Shown: positions 51,238 to 60,545 of the stretch, in pieces | How positions within the stretch are numbered: position 1 is the stretch's first letter | Layout of the letters: each line of letters starts with the position of its first letter | DNA from: an uncultured Muribaculaceae bacterium | Lineage (GTDB): Bacteria > Bacteroidota > Bacteroidia > Bacteroidales > Muribaculaceae | Direction: 5' to 3' | Assembly: GCA_910587235.1 (NCBI GenBank) | Contig: CAJUKD010000002.1 | Coordinates: 62,001-126,000, forward strand | Length of the DNA stretch: 64,000 nt | The notes under the pieces: generated by a model | Database searches by the model: none | What the model saw: the letters and a program-made list of their open reading frames with translations, nothing else | What the model was told of the DNA's origin: nothing | Made by a program: the position numbers and the translations under genes

Positions 51238-51245
51238 TAATTTTG
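51238..51245 (+). promoter_or_regulatory. -7 box for mutS2
   Basis: TAATTTTG (TAnnTTTG) ends 38 bases before the GTG start. No clear -33 box. Confidence 0.5.
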
Positions 51246-51283
51246 CCGATTGAAACAGACCGATACAAGAAGGATCATACCCA

Positions 51284-53755
51284 GTGACATATCCCGACTC
51301 AATAGAAAAAAAGATAGGTTTCGATGCCGTCCGCGAGCATCTGAAAGCATTGTGTTCTTCCACTTTAGGCCACAGCGGCTGCGACGAAATGGCTTTCAGC
51401 GCCGACGTCGCGGAAGTGCGCCGGCGGCTTGCCGAAAGCGACGAGATGCTGCATATCCTCGCCTCCGACGACGAATTCCCGCTCGGAGGCATCCACGACC
51501 TGCGGCGCCTGGTGGCCGAGATACGCGTTCCCGGCACCCACATAGGCGAACAGGAACTGCCTGCATTCCGCTCGTGCATCGCCACCATGGGTGAGGTGGC
51601 GACATTTTTCCAACGTCTGCGCGACGACGAAGGCCACACTCCCTACCCTGCGCTCGATTATCTGGCCGAGGGCCTGTCGGCGTTTCCCGAAATTACCTCG
51701 GCCATAGACAGAGTGATAGACCGCCATGGCGAAATCAAGGACAGCGCATCGCCGGCTCTGGCCGAGATACGCCGAGAACTCAATGCCATGTCCGGCACTA
51801 TCAATGCCGCCATGCGCAGGGTCATGTCCGCAGCCGCCCGCGAGGGCTATCTTGAAGCCGATGCCACTCCTTCGGTGCGCGAAGGGCGCCTGGTAATCCC
51901 TGTCGCACCTATGTACAAGCGCAAGATACAAGGTATAGTTCACGACGAATCGGCCTCGGGAAAGACAATCTACATAGAGCCTGCCGAAGTGGTTGAGGCC
52001 AACAACCGCCTGCGCGAACTTCGCATCGAAGAACGACGCGAGATCATCCGCATACTGACGGCACTGACCGACAGTTTCCGTCCCCGCCTCGACGAAATCG
52101 CATACGGATTCCGCATCCTCGGCACATTCGATTTCATCCGCGCCAAAGCCCGATTCGCCAAAATGACGGACTCGCACATGCCGCATCTGTCCGACTCTCC
52201 CGAGCTTGAGCTCTACCATGCCTGCCACCCCATACTTGCCATGGCACTTGAACGCCAGGGCAAGAAAATCGTGCCTCTGGATCTGACACTCGGTCCCGAA
52301 CGGCGCATACTCGTTATCTCGGGACCTAATGCCGGCGGAAAGTCGGTGACGCTCAAGACCGTAGCAATAGTACAGTACATGCTTCAGTGCGGACTTCTGC
52401 CTCCTGTCTACGAAAACTCCCACATAGGGCTGATGGATAACATTTTCCTCGACATAGGCGATGACCAGTCGATAGAAGATGACCTGAGCACCTACTCGTC
52501 GCATCTGCGCAACATGAAATTCTTCGTGACGCGCGGCAACAGCCGTACGCTTATACTTATCGACGAATTCGGCGGCGGCACCGAGCCTCAGATAGGCGGC
52601 GCAATAGCTCAAGCACTGCTCAAGCAATTCAACACAAAGGGGATGTGGGGCATAGTCACCACGCACTACCACAACCTGAAGCAATACGCCGAGGAAACTT
52701 CCGGTCTGGTCAACGGCTCTATGCTCTACGACCGCAATCTGATGCAGCCCACTTTCCGCCTGGCCATAGGCCATCCGGGCAGCTCATTCGCCATAGAGAT
52801 AGCCCGAAAAACAGGGCTGCCGGATGAAATAATAGCAGACGCGAAAGAGATTGCAGGCTCAGACTACACGAATCTCGACAAATATCTGCTCGACATTGCC
52901 CGCGACCGCCGCTACTGGGAGAACAAGCGCACGGCAATCCACCAGAAAGAGAAAAAAATGCAAGAGCTGCTCGACCGCTACGAGGCAGATGCCGACACCC
53001 TGCGGGCCAAACGCAAGGAAATCATCGCAGAAGCACGCGAAGAGGCACGCAAGATTCTCGAAGGCAGCAACGCGGCCATCGAACGCACTATCCGCGACAT
53101 ACGCCAGGCTCAGGCCGAACGCGAGAAAACCCGCGAAGCGCGCCGTAAACTACAGGAGGAACGACGGGCGCTGAACGAGGAGGCCGACGCAAGCAAAGAC
53201 CCGCACCCGCTGCTCGACAAAAAACGCCGCGGCGGACCCCGCCGGCCGGACAACAGCGCTGAAAACAAAACAACAGCGGAGAAAAAAATACTTGAGGCCG
53301 GCGACAACGTGCTGCTCGACGGGGCCGGGACTGTCGGCACCATTGAATCGATATCGGGCAAGAACGCCACTGTGGTTTTCGGACAGATAAAGACCACGGT
53401 AAAGCTCGAACGCCTGAAACCTACCATACGGAAAGCCACTGCACCGAAAGCACAGCCTACATCCTTCGTTTCAGCCGGGACTCTTGCCGGTACACGCGAA
53501 CGTCAGCTGAACTTCAAACAGGAAATCGACGTGCGCGGCATGCGTGTCGACGAAGCCGTGCAGGCGGTGATGTACTTTATCGACGACGCCGTGCAGTTCA
53601 ACGCCGGCCGCGTGCGTATCCTCCACGGCACGGGCACGGGAGCGCTGCGCCAGTACATCCGCGACTATCTCGACAGCGTAGGCGCCGTACACCGCTACCA
53701 CGACGAGGACGTGCGCTTCGGAGGCGCCGGCATCACGGTAGTCGAGTTTGAATGA
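51284..53755 (+). CDS. mutS2: Endonuclease MutS2
   Basis: MutS-family ATPase that acts on recombination intermediates and, in some bacteria, collided ribosomes; not mismatch repair. The 823-aa protein has Walker A GPNAGGKSVTLKT in the ATPase, ILIDEFGGGTEPQIGG (Walker B), the long coiled-coil clamp (RDIRQAQAEREKTREARRKL) and a C-terminal Smr nuclease domain IDVRGMRVDEAVQAVMYFID with HGTGTGALR. It lacks the N-terminal mismatch-recognition domain. The start codon is GTG at 51284: its product MTYPDSIEKKIGFDAVREHL matches the family N-terminus, and no ATG fits better. The -7 box at 51238-51245 agrees. Confidence 0.95.
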   Translation: MTYPDSIEKKIGFDAVREHLKALCSSTLGHSGCDEMAFSADVAEVRRRLAESDEMLHILASDDEFPLGGIHDLRRLVAEIRVPGTHIGEQELPAFRSCIATMGEVATFFQRLRDDEGHTPYPALDYLAEGLSAFPEITSAIDRVIDRHGEIKDSASPALAEIRRELNAMSGTINAAMRRVMSAAAREGYLEADATPSVREGRLVIPVAPMYKRKIQGIVHDESASGKTIYIEPAEVVEANNRLRELRIEERREIIRILTALTDSFRPRLDEIAYGFRILGTFDFIRAKARFAKMTDSHMPHLSDSPELELYHACHPILAMALERQGKKIVPLDLTLGPERRILVISGPNAGGKSVTLKTVAIVQYMLQCGLLPPVYENSHIGLMDNIFLDIGDDQSIEDDLSTYSSHLRNMKFFVTRGNSRTLILIDEFGGGTEPQIGGAIAQALLKQFNTKGMWGIVTTHYHNLKQYAEETSGLVNGSMLYDRNLMQPTFRLAIGHPGSSFAIEIARKTGLPDEIIADAKEIAGSDYTNLDKYLLDIARDRRYWENKRTAIHQKEKKMQELLDRYEADADTLRAKRKEIIAEAREEARKILEGSNAAIERTIRDIRQAQAEREKTREARRKLQEERRALNEEADASKDPHPLLDKKRRGGPRRPDNSAENKTTAEKKILEAGDNVLLDGAGTVGTIESISGKNATVVFGQIKTTVKLERLKPTIRKATAPKAQPTSFVSAGTLAGTRERQLNFKQEIDVRGMRVDEAVQAVMYFIDDAVQFNAGRVRILHGTGTGALRQYIRDYLDSVGAVHRYHDEDVRFGGAGITVVEFE

Positions 53756-53827
53756 GATTAGAGATTAGAGATGAATGATTGGAGATTAACGAGGTATCTC
53801 TACCGATATTATTAAAAACAAGAGATC

Positions 53828-54424
53828 ATGGAAGTAACAAGATTACGCCAACTCTTTCTAACTTTTGCAAAAATAGGAGCGTTCACCTTCGGCGGCGGAT
53901 GGGCCATGATAAGCCTTATCGAGCGCGAGGTGGTCGACAAATACCGCTGGATGGAACGTACAGAATTCCTCGACCTTCTTGCGGTGGCCCAGTCGATGCC
54001 GGGCATTCTGGCTGTCAACATATCTGTGGTGGTCGGCGACAAGCTGCGCGGACTCAAAGGCAGTCTGGCTGCCTCGGCGGGCACAATCATGCCATGCTTC
54101 GTCATCATCCTGCTGATAGCCATGTTCCTTACACCGGAACTGATTATGAACAACGCGACCCTGACGGCTATCTTCAAGGGCATACGTCCCGTGGTAGTCG
54201 CCCTGATAATAGCTCCGGTCATCACCACCGCCCGGGCCACGGGACTGGGCTGGCGCCTGGCCTGGATTCCTGCCGCAGTGGCGCTGCTGATATGGTCGAA
54301 GCTGCCGGTGGTATCCAACCCTATCCTGTACATAGTCCTCGGCGGCGCCGCGGGCTATCTCCTTACCCGCCGCAAGGAGCTTGACAATATGAAAAATAAA
54401 GAAGAAAAGGAGGCAGAGAGATGA
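53828..54424 (+). CDS. Chromate transporter, N-terminal-type half
   Basis: A 198-aa ChrA-family membrane half-protein with about five or six helices. It has the signature FAKIGAFTFGGGWAMISLIE followed by VAQSMPGILAVNISVVVGDK and an amphipathic C-terminus ending in ENxEEKEAER-like charged residues. Split ChrA proteins occur as pairs of about 190 aa; the partner begins with an overlapping start (ATGA) at 54421. Family members export chromate in exchange systems; other substrates are possible for the short forms. Confidence 0.88.
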   Translation: MEVTRLRQLFLTFAKIGAFTFGGGWAMISLIEREVVDKYRWMERTEFLDLLAVAQSMPGILAVNISVVVGDKLRGLKGSLAASAGTIMPCFVIILLIAMFLTPELIMNNATLTAIFKGIRPVVVALIIAPVITTARATGLGWRLAWIPAAVALLIWSKLPVVSNPILYIVLGGAAGYLLTRRKELDNMKNKEEKEAER

Positions 54425-54990
54425 TATACCTGCGGCTTATATGGAGCTATCTGAAAATAGGCTTCTTCGGTTTCGGCGGCGGCTACGCCATGCTCGCACT
54501 TATCGAGAACGAGATCGTCACTCCAGGGTGGATAACCCAACAGACATTCACCGACATAGTGGCAATCTCGCAGATGACCCCCGGACCCATAGGCATCAAC
54601 TCGGCGACCTACATAGGCTATGTGGCCCCGCAGGTATCGTCGCCCGCATTGGCATCGCCGCTGTGGGGCATACTCGGTGCTTTGCTGTGCACGCTGGTGG
54701 TAGTGCTGCCATCGTTCATCCTTGTCCGATATGCCGGCCACTACATCATGCGCCACCACGACAGCGCCGTCATCAAAGGCATATTCACGGGGCTGCGCCC
54801 GGTGATAATCGGTCTTATCGCATCGGCGGCACTGATACTTATGAACGAGCAGAACTTCGGCAGCACCACACCCGACATCATCAAGAGCGTAATTCTTTCG
54901 GCCGCAGGCCTGGCTCTGGTGCTGTTCACAAAAATACATCCGATATACATCATCATCGGCGCCGGCATTGCCGGACTGATACTTTTCTGA
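54421..54990 (+). CDS. Chromate transporter, C-terminal-type half
   Basis: A 189-aa partner with the matching motif LKIGFFGFGGGYAMLALIEN, then MTPGPIGINSATYIGYVAPQ, and about six helices. It overlaps the first half by 4 bp, so the two are translated as a coupled pair and probably assemble in the inner membrane as a heterodimer. folC starts 4 bp after its stop. Confidence 0.88.
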   Translation: MIYLRLIWSYLKIGFFGFGGGYAMLALIENEIVTPGWITQQTFTDIVAISQMTPGPIGINSATYIGYVAPQVSSPALASPLWGILGALLCTLVVVLPSFILVRYAGHYIMRHHDSAVIKGIFTGLRPVIIGLIASAALILMNEQNFGSTTPDIIKSVILSAAGLALVLFTKIHPIYIIIGAGIAGLILF

Positions 54991-54994
54991 AGCG

Positions 54995-56332
54995 ATGAAT
55001 TACAAAGAATGCTGTGAATTTCTTTTCGGACAGGTGCCTATGTTCCAGAATCTCGGAGCCGGCGCCTACAAACCGGGGCTTGAAACCACCCGGCGTCTGG
55101 CGGAGGCATTCGGCTCTCCCGAGAAAAAACTGCGGACAATCCACATAGGCGGTACCAATGGCAAAGGCTCCACGACGAGCACCATTGCGGCCATACTGCA
55201 AAGCGCAGGCTACCGCACGGGGCTGTTCACCTCGCCGCATCTGGTCGATTTCCGCGAACGCATACGAGTTGACGGCGTCATGATTCCCGAAGAATATGTC
55301 TGCGAGTTCGTCGACCGCTATCTTGCGGATCCCATACTGACGGCGCTGCATCCCACATTCTTCGAGCTTACGACGGTCATGGCTCTGCGCTACTTCGCCG
55401 ACTGCGGCGTGGACGCGGCTGTGATTGAGGTAGGACTTGGCGGACGCCTCGACAGCACCAATATCATCACACCGGAGCTGACTGTAGTGACCAACATATC
55501 GCTCGACCATACCAAGCTGCTGGGCGACACACCTGAAAAGATCGCCGCAGAAAAAGCCGGAATATTCAAACCCGGTGTGCCCGCAGTGGTAGGCGCGGCC
55601 ACGGGGGGCGTACGCCGCGTGTTCGCCGAAGCGGCCTCAGAAGCCGGCGCGCCGCTGACTTTCGCCTGCGACACGCCTAAGTACAGCCGGGCAGAGTCCG
55701 ACGGCAAGGGCAATATAATATATTACGGCACGCGCCGGGGCGACATACGCTCCGAACTGGACGGCGATTGCCAGCGCGAGAACGCCAACACGGTGCTGAC
55801 CGCTCTTGAGAGCCTCGCTGATATATTTCCGGCCATCGACAACGCCGCCGTTGCCCGGGGCTTTGCCGAAGTCTGCTCCCTGACAGGACTTTACGGCCGC
55901 TGGAGCCGCGTACACCACACGCTCGGCGATTTCGAGCTGTACACCGACACAGGTCACAACGCAGGCGGCTGGGAGTACCTCGGACCGACCCTCGGACGCA
56001 TGGCCGAAGAACTGCAGGCCAAAGGCCGGAAACTTACAATGGTCGTCGGTTTTGTCGACGACAAGGATATCAACGCCATCATGGAACGTATGCCACGTCA
56101 GGCACGATATATTTTCACGCGGCCGTCGGTGCAACGCGGACGCAGCGCCTCCTCCACAGCCGAAACTGCGGAAGCCCACGGCCTGCATGGCACGGTCGTG
56201 GAAGAAGGTGTGACGGAAGCTTTAAGACTTGCGGCATCGGAAACGCAGACCGGCGACGCGGTATTTGTCGGCGGCAGCACTTTCATCGTGGCCGACCTTA
56301 TTCCGGCTCTGGAAAAATCAGCTGTCAAGTGA
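54995..56332 (+). CDS. folC: Folylpolyglutamate synthase / dihydrofolate synthase
   Basis: Makes dihydrofolate from dihydropteroate and glutamate and then polyglutamates folates. The 445-aa protein has the P-loop GTNGKGSTTSTIAAIL, the folate loop FTSPHLVDFRERIRVDGVMI, EVGLGGRLDSTNIITPELTV and the Mur-ligase-type substrate motif SLDHTKLLGDTPEKIAAEKA. It follows the chromate transporter pair after 4 bp. Confidence 0.95.
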   Translation: MNYKECCEFLFGQVPMFQNLGAGAYKPGLETTRRLAEAFGSPEKKLRTIHIGGTNGKGSTTSTIAAILQSAGYRTGLFTSPHLVDFRERIRVDGVMIPEEYVCEFVDRYLADPILTALHPTFFELTTVMALRYFADCGVDAAVIEVGLGGRLDSTNIITPELTVVTNISLDHTKLLGDTPEKIAAEKAGIFKPGVPAVVGAATGGVRRVFAEAASEAGAPLTFACDTPKYSRAESDGKGNIIYYGTRRGDIRSELDGDCQRENANTVLTALESLADIFPAIDNAAVARGFAEVCSLTGLYGRWSRVHHTLGDFELYTDTGHNAGGWEYLGPTLGRMAEELQAKGRKLTMVVGFVDDKDINAIMERMPRQARYIFTRPSVQRGRSASSTAETAEAHGLHGTVVEEGVTEALRLAASETQTGDAVFVGGSTFIVADLIPALEKSAVK

Positions 56333-56354
56333 ACTTCCGAAGCACTTTTTTCAT

Positions 56355-56362
56355 TACCTTTG
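56355..56362 (+). promoter_or_regulatory. -7 box for ferritin
   Basis: TACCTTTG (TAnnTTTG) 28 bases before the ATG at 56391. The -33 is weak. Confidence 0.55.
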
Positions 56363-56390
56363 CAAGGTAAAAAACCAACTTCATACAACT

Positions 56391-56909
56391 ATGATCAGTC
56401 CTAAAATCCAAGACGCAATCAATGCGCAGATAAATGCCGAATTATGGTCGGCTTATCTCTATCTCGCCATGGGCATGCACTTCGAATCGGAAGGCCGCGC
56501 CGGCATCGCCAACTGGTTCCGCATCCAGTTCAAGGAAGAACAGGCCCACGCCGAAATCTTCATCAACTACCTCAACTCTCGCGGAGGCCGCGTTGTGCTC
56601 AAACCCATCGACGCCGTTCCCGAAAGCTGGGAATCGCCTCTGGCAGCTTTCGAGGCCACTCTCGCCCACGAACAGAAAGTGACAGCTCTTATCAACAATC
56701 TTTACGCGCTGGCCGAAGCCGAACACGACTACGCCACCCGCGGCAAACTCGACTGGTTCGTATCGGAGCAGGTCGAAGAGGAAGAAACAGCCACAAATTT
56801 TATCGAGCGCCTGAAACTTATCGGCAACGACGGTCTTGCCCTCTACATGCTCGACCAGGAGCTGGCATCACGTGTCTACAACGTCCCCGCACCTCTGGCC
56901 GCAAAATAA
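56391..56909 (+). CDS. Non-haem ferritin
   Basis: Iron-storage protein that oxidises Fe(II) and stores ferric mineral in a 24-mer shell. The 172-aa protein starts MISPKIQDAINAQINAELWS and carries the ferroxidase ligands Glu17, Glu50, His53 (in FKEEQAHAE), with downstream acidic residues (EQVEEEETATNF) and Gln in the expected region. The start at 56391 removes an upstream read-through from folC. It is separated from folC by a -7 box and closed by a hairpin at 56942-56979. Together with cytochrome bd and RidA it fits oxygen/iron stress housekeeping. Confidence 0.95.
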   Translation: MISPKIQDAINAQINAELWSAYLYLAMGMHFESEGRAGIANWFRIQFKEEQAHAEIFINYLNSRGGRVVLKPIDAVPESWESPLAAFEATLAHEQKVTALINNLYALAEAEHDYATRGKLDWFVSEQVEEEETATNFIERLKLIGNDGLALYMLDQELASRVYNVPAPLAAK

Positions 56910-56941
56910 GACCGTACGGAAAAGTTACTGAAAAAACGGGA

Positions 56942-56979
56942 CGCGATATCTTTCATACGATGTCGCGCTCTGTTTTTTT
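56942..56979 (+). terminator. Ferritin terminator
   Basis: CGCGATATC (56942-56950) pairs with GATGTCGCG (56959-56967), one G-T pair, followed by CTCTGTTTTTTT. Confidence 0.75.
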
Positions 56980-57011
56980 ATATCCGGCGAACGCCGGGGC
57001 TGTGAATATTG

Positions 57012-57042
57012 TTGTATCTTTGGTTTTGCCTTAGTATCTTTG
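57012..57042 (+). promoter_or_regulatory. Promoter of the BrkB-family gene (two -7-like boxes)
   Basis: TTG at 57012-57014 and TATCTTTG at 57035-57042 are 20 bases apart. A second identical TATCTTTG lies at 57015-57022, a possible alternative start or remnant. Confidence 0.6.
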
Positions 57043-57060
57043 TAAAAATTCCGTAATCCT

Positions 57061-58428
57061 ATGTCCGACACCACTGCCCAAAACAAAAAAAACATCGTTT
57101 CTCGCGCCATGGCGCTATGGGACTACGTGAACACCGGAATATGGAGCGACAGCCGCCGCACGTGGTGGATAAGCATAGTAAAAACCATCAGCCTGTCGGT
57201 CCGCTCTTTTCTCAACCGCGATCTCCAGACGCAGGCCTGCGCCATGACCTACCGCACATTGCTGGCAGTTGTTCCGGCACTGGCACTTCTTATGGCCATA
57301 GGCCGCGGATTCGGACTTCAGACAGTGCTTAAAGAAGAGCTATTCAGGCTTTTTCCCGCCCAGCACGTGGCAATCAACTATGCCCTGAACTTCGTAGAGT
57401 CATATCTTCAGCATACCTCCGAAGGGCTTTTCGTCGGTGTCGGCATCGTGTTCCTTATCTATACCCTTATCTCGCTTGTCAGCAATGTCGAGGACACTTT
57501 CAATCTGGTGTGGGGAGTGAAGGAAGGCCGCAGTTTCTGGCGAAAGATCACCGACTACACTTCCATGCTCCTTATCCTGCCAGTGCTGATGATATGCGCC
57601 GGCGGCCTTAGCCTGCTGATAAGTTCCACCATAGAAACGATATTCGATTTCGAATTTCTCACCCCTCTGATCTCATGGTCGATAGAATTTGCCTCGTGGG
57701 TCATGACATGGCTTTTCTTCACGGCGGTCTATATCCTCATACCAAACACTAAAGTAAAATTCCTCAACGCTTTCATCGCCGGAGTCATCTGCGGCTCGGG
57801 CTTTCTTGTGCTGCAATGGCTGTTCGTGACCGGTACGCTCTACGTCACCCGCTACAACGCCATCTACGGCAGTTTCGCATTCCTGCCCCTTCTGCTGCTA
57901 TGGATGCAGCTCACATGGGTTGTCTGCCTTGCGGGGGCGGTGATATGCTATTCGTCGCAGAACATATTCAGTTTCAGCATGGAGCGTGAAGTGTCGACCA
58001 TCAGCGTCCGCTACCGTTCGAAAATCATCATGGCAATATCGGCAGTAGCCGTAAAACGCTTTGTCGCCGGCCTTCGCCCGCTGTCGGCCCACGAACTGAT
58101 GGACTACTACGAACTGCCGGCACGCCTCGTCACCGAGATCACCGACAGGCTTTGCGCCGCCGGAGTGCTGTCCCGCGTAGTCATCGACGACAAAAAAGAA
58201 ATCTACGGCTTCCAGCCCGCACTCGATCCGGCCGTAATGACCGCCGGAGAGGTGGCAGCGCGGCTCGAAGCTCTCGGCACACGCAGTTTCATACCGGAAT
58301 TCGAACTCAACTTCCCGGGCGTGGGTCCTGCCATGCAGAAAATCTCCGACGCACTTGCCGACGTAGCCTCGGAAGTACGACTGACTGATATAGACATCCG
58401 CATTCGTCCGGAAAACATAAACTCCTAA
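57061..58428 (+). CDS. YihY/virulence-factor BrkB-family membrane protein
   Basis: A 455-aa protein with the YihY/BrkB core of six transmembrane helices (residues about 60-310): QACAMTYRTLLAVVPALALL, FLIYTLISLVSNVEDTFNLV and FGSFAFLPLLLLWMQL-type segments. After residue 310 a C-terminal extension of about 145 aa (ELMDYYELPARLVTEITDRL) resembles a winged-helix domain and is typical of the longer Bacteroidetes members. Function uncertain: older claims of RNase BN activity do not apply. Its own promoter lies just upstream, and RidA follows after 13 bp. Confidence 0.88.
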   Translation: MSDTTAQNKKNIVSRAMALWDYVNTGIWSDSRRTWWISIVKTISLSVRSFLNRDLQTQACAMTYRTLLAVVPALALLMAIGRGFGLQTVLKEELFRLFPAQHVAINYALNFVESYLQHTSEGLFVGVGIVFLIYTLISLVSNVEDTFNLVWGVKEGRSFWRKITDYTSMLLILPVLMICAGGLSLLISSTIETIFDFEFLTPLISWSIEFASWVMTWLFFTAVYILIPNTKVKFLNAFIAGVICGSGFLVLQWLFVTGTLYVTRYNAIYGSFAFLPLLLLWMQLTWVVCLAGAVICYSSQNIFSFSMEREVSTISVRYRSKIIMAISAVAVKRFVAGLRPLSAHELMDYYELPARLVTEITDRLCAAGVLSRVVIDDKKEIYGFQPALDPAVMTAGEVAARLEALGTRSFIPEFELNFPGVGPAMQKISDALADVASEVRLTDIDIRIRPENINS

Positions 58429-58441
58429 ATTTTACACTACA

Positions 58442-58816
58442 ATGAAAAAAGTAATTTCCACCGACGCCGCTCCCGGCGCAATCGGCCCTTACAGCCAGGC
58501 CATCGACACAGGCACATTCGTCTACGCTTCAGGCCAGATACCCATCGACCCCGCCACCGGTCTTATCCCCGAAGGCATCAAAGCACAGACAGCACAGTCG
58601 CTTGCAAACGTAAAAGCCATCCTCGCCGCTGCCGGCCTGACTATGGCAAACGTTGTGAAAACCACGGTATTTCTGGCCGACATGGGCGATTTCGCAGCCA
58701 TGAACGAAGTGTATGCCGAAGCGTTCGAAGCACCCTATCCCGCCCGCTCGGCCGTGGCCGTACGCGAGCTTCCCAAACAGGTGCTCGTAGAAATCGAAGT
58801 ACTGGCAGCAAGATAA
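58442..58816 (+). CDS. ridA: RidA-family enamine/imine deaminase
   Basis: Hydrolyses reactive 2-aminoacrylate and other enamines from pyridoxal-phosphate enzymes. The 124-aa protein has PGAIGPYSQAIDTGTFVYAS, GQIPIDPATG, and the catalytic arginine in YPARSAVAVRELPKQVLVEI. Length and motifs are standard. It is probably co-transcribed with the BrkB gene (13-bp gap) and converges on the redoxin-like gene 3 bp away. Confidence 0.95.
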   Translation: MKKVISTDAAPGAIGPYSQAIDTGTFVYASGQIPIDPATGLIPEGIKAQTAQSLANVKAILAAAGLTMANVVKTTVFLADMGDFAAMNEVYAEAFEAPYPARSAVAVRELPKQVLVEIEVLAAR

Positions 58817-58819
58817 ATT

Positions 58820-59311
58820 TCAATTACCGAATTCCGCATCGAGGCTCTCGGCCGTAGGGTTGTGGGCCACGATGCAGCCCTCGGGATTAATAAGTACGGA
58901 GCCATATCCTCCATTCAGTCCGTAGTCGCGTCGTATGTCGGATGCCTCTTCGGCGTCGGCATGGAACTGGCTTGTGCTGTCGAGTCCGTCGCGACGGACT
59001 ATCTCGTGGAACAAAGCCTCGGAATCGTCGAAATTGACGGAAACAAGTTTAAGCGAAGCGTCGGGATGACGCTCCATCCATGCGGAATATATATTGGCGT
59101 CGCGCCGGGAGATGGCATCGTCCGACGACCAGAAGTTCAACAGGACATAGTCGCCGCGCAGTTCGTCGAGCGCCACGCGCCGGTCGGCGTCTTCGACACT
59201 GATAGCCGGAGCCGTGCGCCCGGGAGCCGTACGGAAATCGGCACCGGAATAATTTCCGGCACAGATAGCTACACCGATCAGGACTGCCAGTAGAACAAAT
59301 GTCTTTTTCAT
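58820..59311 (-). CDS. Exported redoxin/TlpA-fold protein lacking active-site cysteines
   Basis: A 163-aa protein with an N-terminal membrane/signal segment (MKKTFVLLAVLIGVAICAGN). The core is a TlpA/AhpC-like thioredoxin fold: GRTAPAISVEDADRRVALDE, LRGDYVLLNFWSSDDAISRR, LKLVSVNFDDSEALFHEIVR and YGSVLINPEGCIVA. At the position of the catalytic CxxC the sequence is WSSDD, so the redox pair is missing; only single cysteines elsewhere remain. It is probably a non-redox binding or structural protein. It lies 90 bp from the GldB-like gene on the same strand. Confidence 0.82.
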   Translation of the reverse strand: MKKTFVLLAVLIGVAICAGNYSGADFRTAPGRTAPAISVEDADRRVALDELRGDYVLLNFWSSDDAISRRDANIYSAWMERHPDASLKLVSVNFDDSEALFHEIVRRDGLDSTSQFHADAEEASDIRRDYGLNGGYGSVLINPEGCIVAHNPTAESLDAEFGN

Positions 59312-59401
59312 AAATCGTCATTGATTGCCCGGTTTAAGCATTCGGCAAAGCCGGAATGCCGTTGCAATCCACAGGTCTAACGCCTGAAAAAGCGCCAAAG
59401 T

Positions 59402-60385
59402 TCAATCGCGGGGCGCATAGCGGGCATCGGCGAGAACCGATTCCGAAGCATAGAAAGCGGGAGAAAGCAAAAAAGAACATGATGTATCGGGATGGCGCCT
59501 GATGTAAGCGTCGACGATACGGCGCCCCAGAAAACGGCCGGCGCGGCCGGGAGCTTCGGCATCCAACAATGACGTGGCCGGTGCAGGAGCGAATAGGCGG
59601 TCGGCAAGCATCGGGGATGTGTCGTAGAGCAGTCCCCGCCCGACAAGCGATTTCCACAACTGTGCCTCATGGGCTTCAAGCCATTGCATCTGCGTTTGGT
59701 CATATCCGAGTGATGCAGCTTCCGTTCCGCCGGCAAGTTCCTGCCTGACAAGCGACAGCGCGCCCTCGTAAAGCATACGCGAGAGCACTGTGGCTTCGGA
59801 GGCGTTGAAAGGATAAGAAGTGGCAACAATTGCCTCCGCCATATCGTAAGGCAACATAGCGGGAGTCTTGAGGGCGCGACGGTAGGCAGGCCAGTGGCTA
59901 TAACCGGGATAATCGGCACCGAGGTAGTGGTTAAGGGCTATAAGCATGACTGAATCGACGAAAACCACCGATTCGCGACGTCCGTGGACAACAGCCGCAT
60001 AGCTGCGGCGAGGAAGTTCTATTCCAAGTAGTGCGGCATTCGACAAAATGCGCCCGAGAGCATTTTCTACCGGCTCAAGCGACGGATAGACACTGTCGAC
60101 CGCAGGGGTGAACACCACAACCGGCTGTGATTCTGAAATGAATGACAGGACATTAGCGACATCCTCCACAGCGCTTCCGGTAATATATTCCGCATACGCA
60201 GTCAAGGCGACACTGTCGGACCCGAATGCCCGAAGGCGCCCGTCCGGAGTCATTGAAGCATAATCTTCAACAGTCCTGTATAGAGCCGACACATGCTGCG
60301 GCGCCATGTTCTCCGGGTTTCGGCCACAGGCAGCAGCCAAAATTGCGACCAGCACGACACTTAGAGCCTCTTTATATTTTTTCAT
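59402..60385 (-). CDS. GldB-like lipoprotein
   Basis: A 327-aa lipoprotein (MKKYKEALSVVLVAILAAAC, lipobox LAAAC, Cys20). The middle has FVDSVMLIALNHYLGADYPG and YRRALKTPAMLPYDMAEAIV, the GldB pattern from gliding-motility lipoproteins, with a conserved His-Tyr; the C-terminal half is helical (GYDQTQMQWLEAHEAQLWKS). GldB is needed for gliding in Flavobacterium, but non-gliding Bacteroidales also encode related proteins. The start at 60385 gives the lipoprotein signal; the longer frame from 60448 would add a non-family segment. The redoxin-like gene follows it. Confidence 0.65.
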   Translation of the reverse strand: MKKYKEALSVVLVAILAAACGRNPENMAPQHVSALYRTVEDYASMTPDGRLRAFGSDSVALTAYAEYITGSAVEDVANVLSFISESQPVVVFTPAVDSVYPSLEPVENALGRILSNAALLGIELPRRSYAAVVHGRRESVVFVDSVMLIALNHYLGADYPGYSHWPAYRRALKTPAMLPYDMAEAIVATSYPFNASEATVLSRMLYEGALSLVRQELAGGTEAASLGYDQTQMQWLEAHEAQLWKSLVGRGLLYDTSPMLADRLFAPAPATSLLDAEAPGRAGRFLGRRIVDAYIRRHPDTSCSFLLSPAFYASESVLADARYAPRD

Positions 60386-60513
60386 TCCTATTATCCTTAA
60401 TAACCATACAAATATACAACAGCCGGCCGATATGTACAAGATTATCATAGCGACCTGCAGCCAACTTATATTACTAAACAGAATTATGGTATTCCCGACG
60501 GGGGCTTCATCTT

Positions 60514-60521
60514 TAATTTTG
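60514..60521 (+). promoter_or_regulatory. -7 box for the GH5 gene
   Basis: TAATTTTG 24 bases before the ATG at 60546. -33 not clear. Confidence 0.5.
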
Positions 60522-60545
60522 CATACGTAACTAAATCTTTATAAC

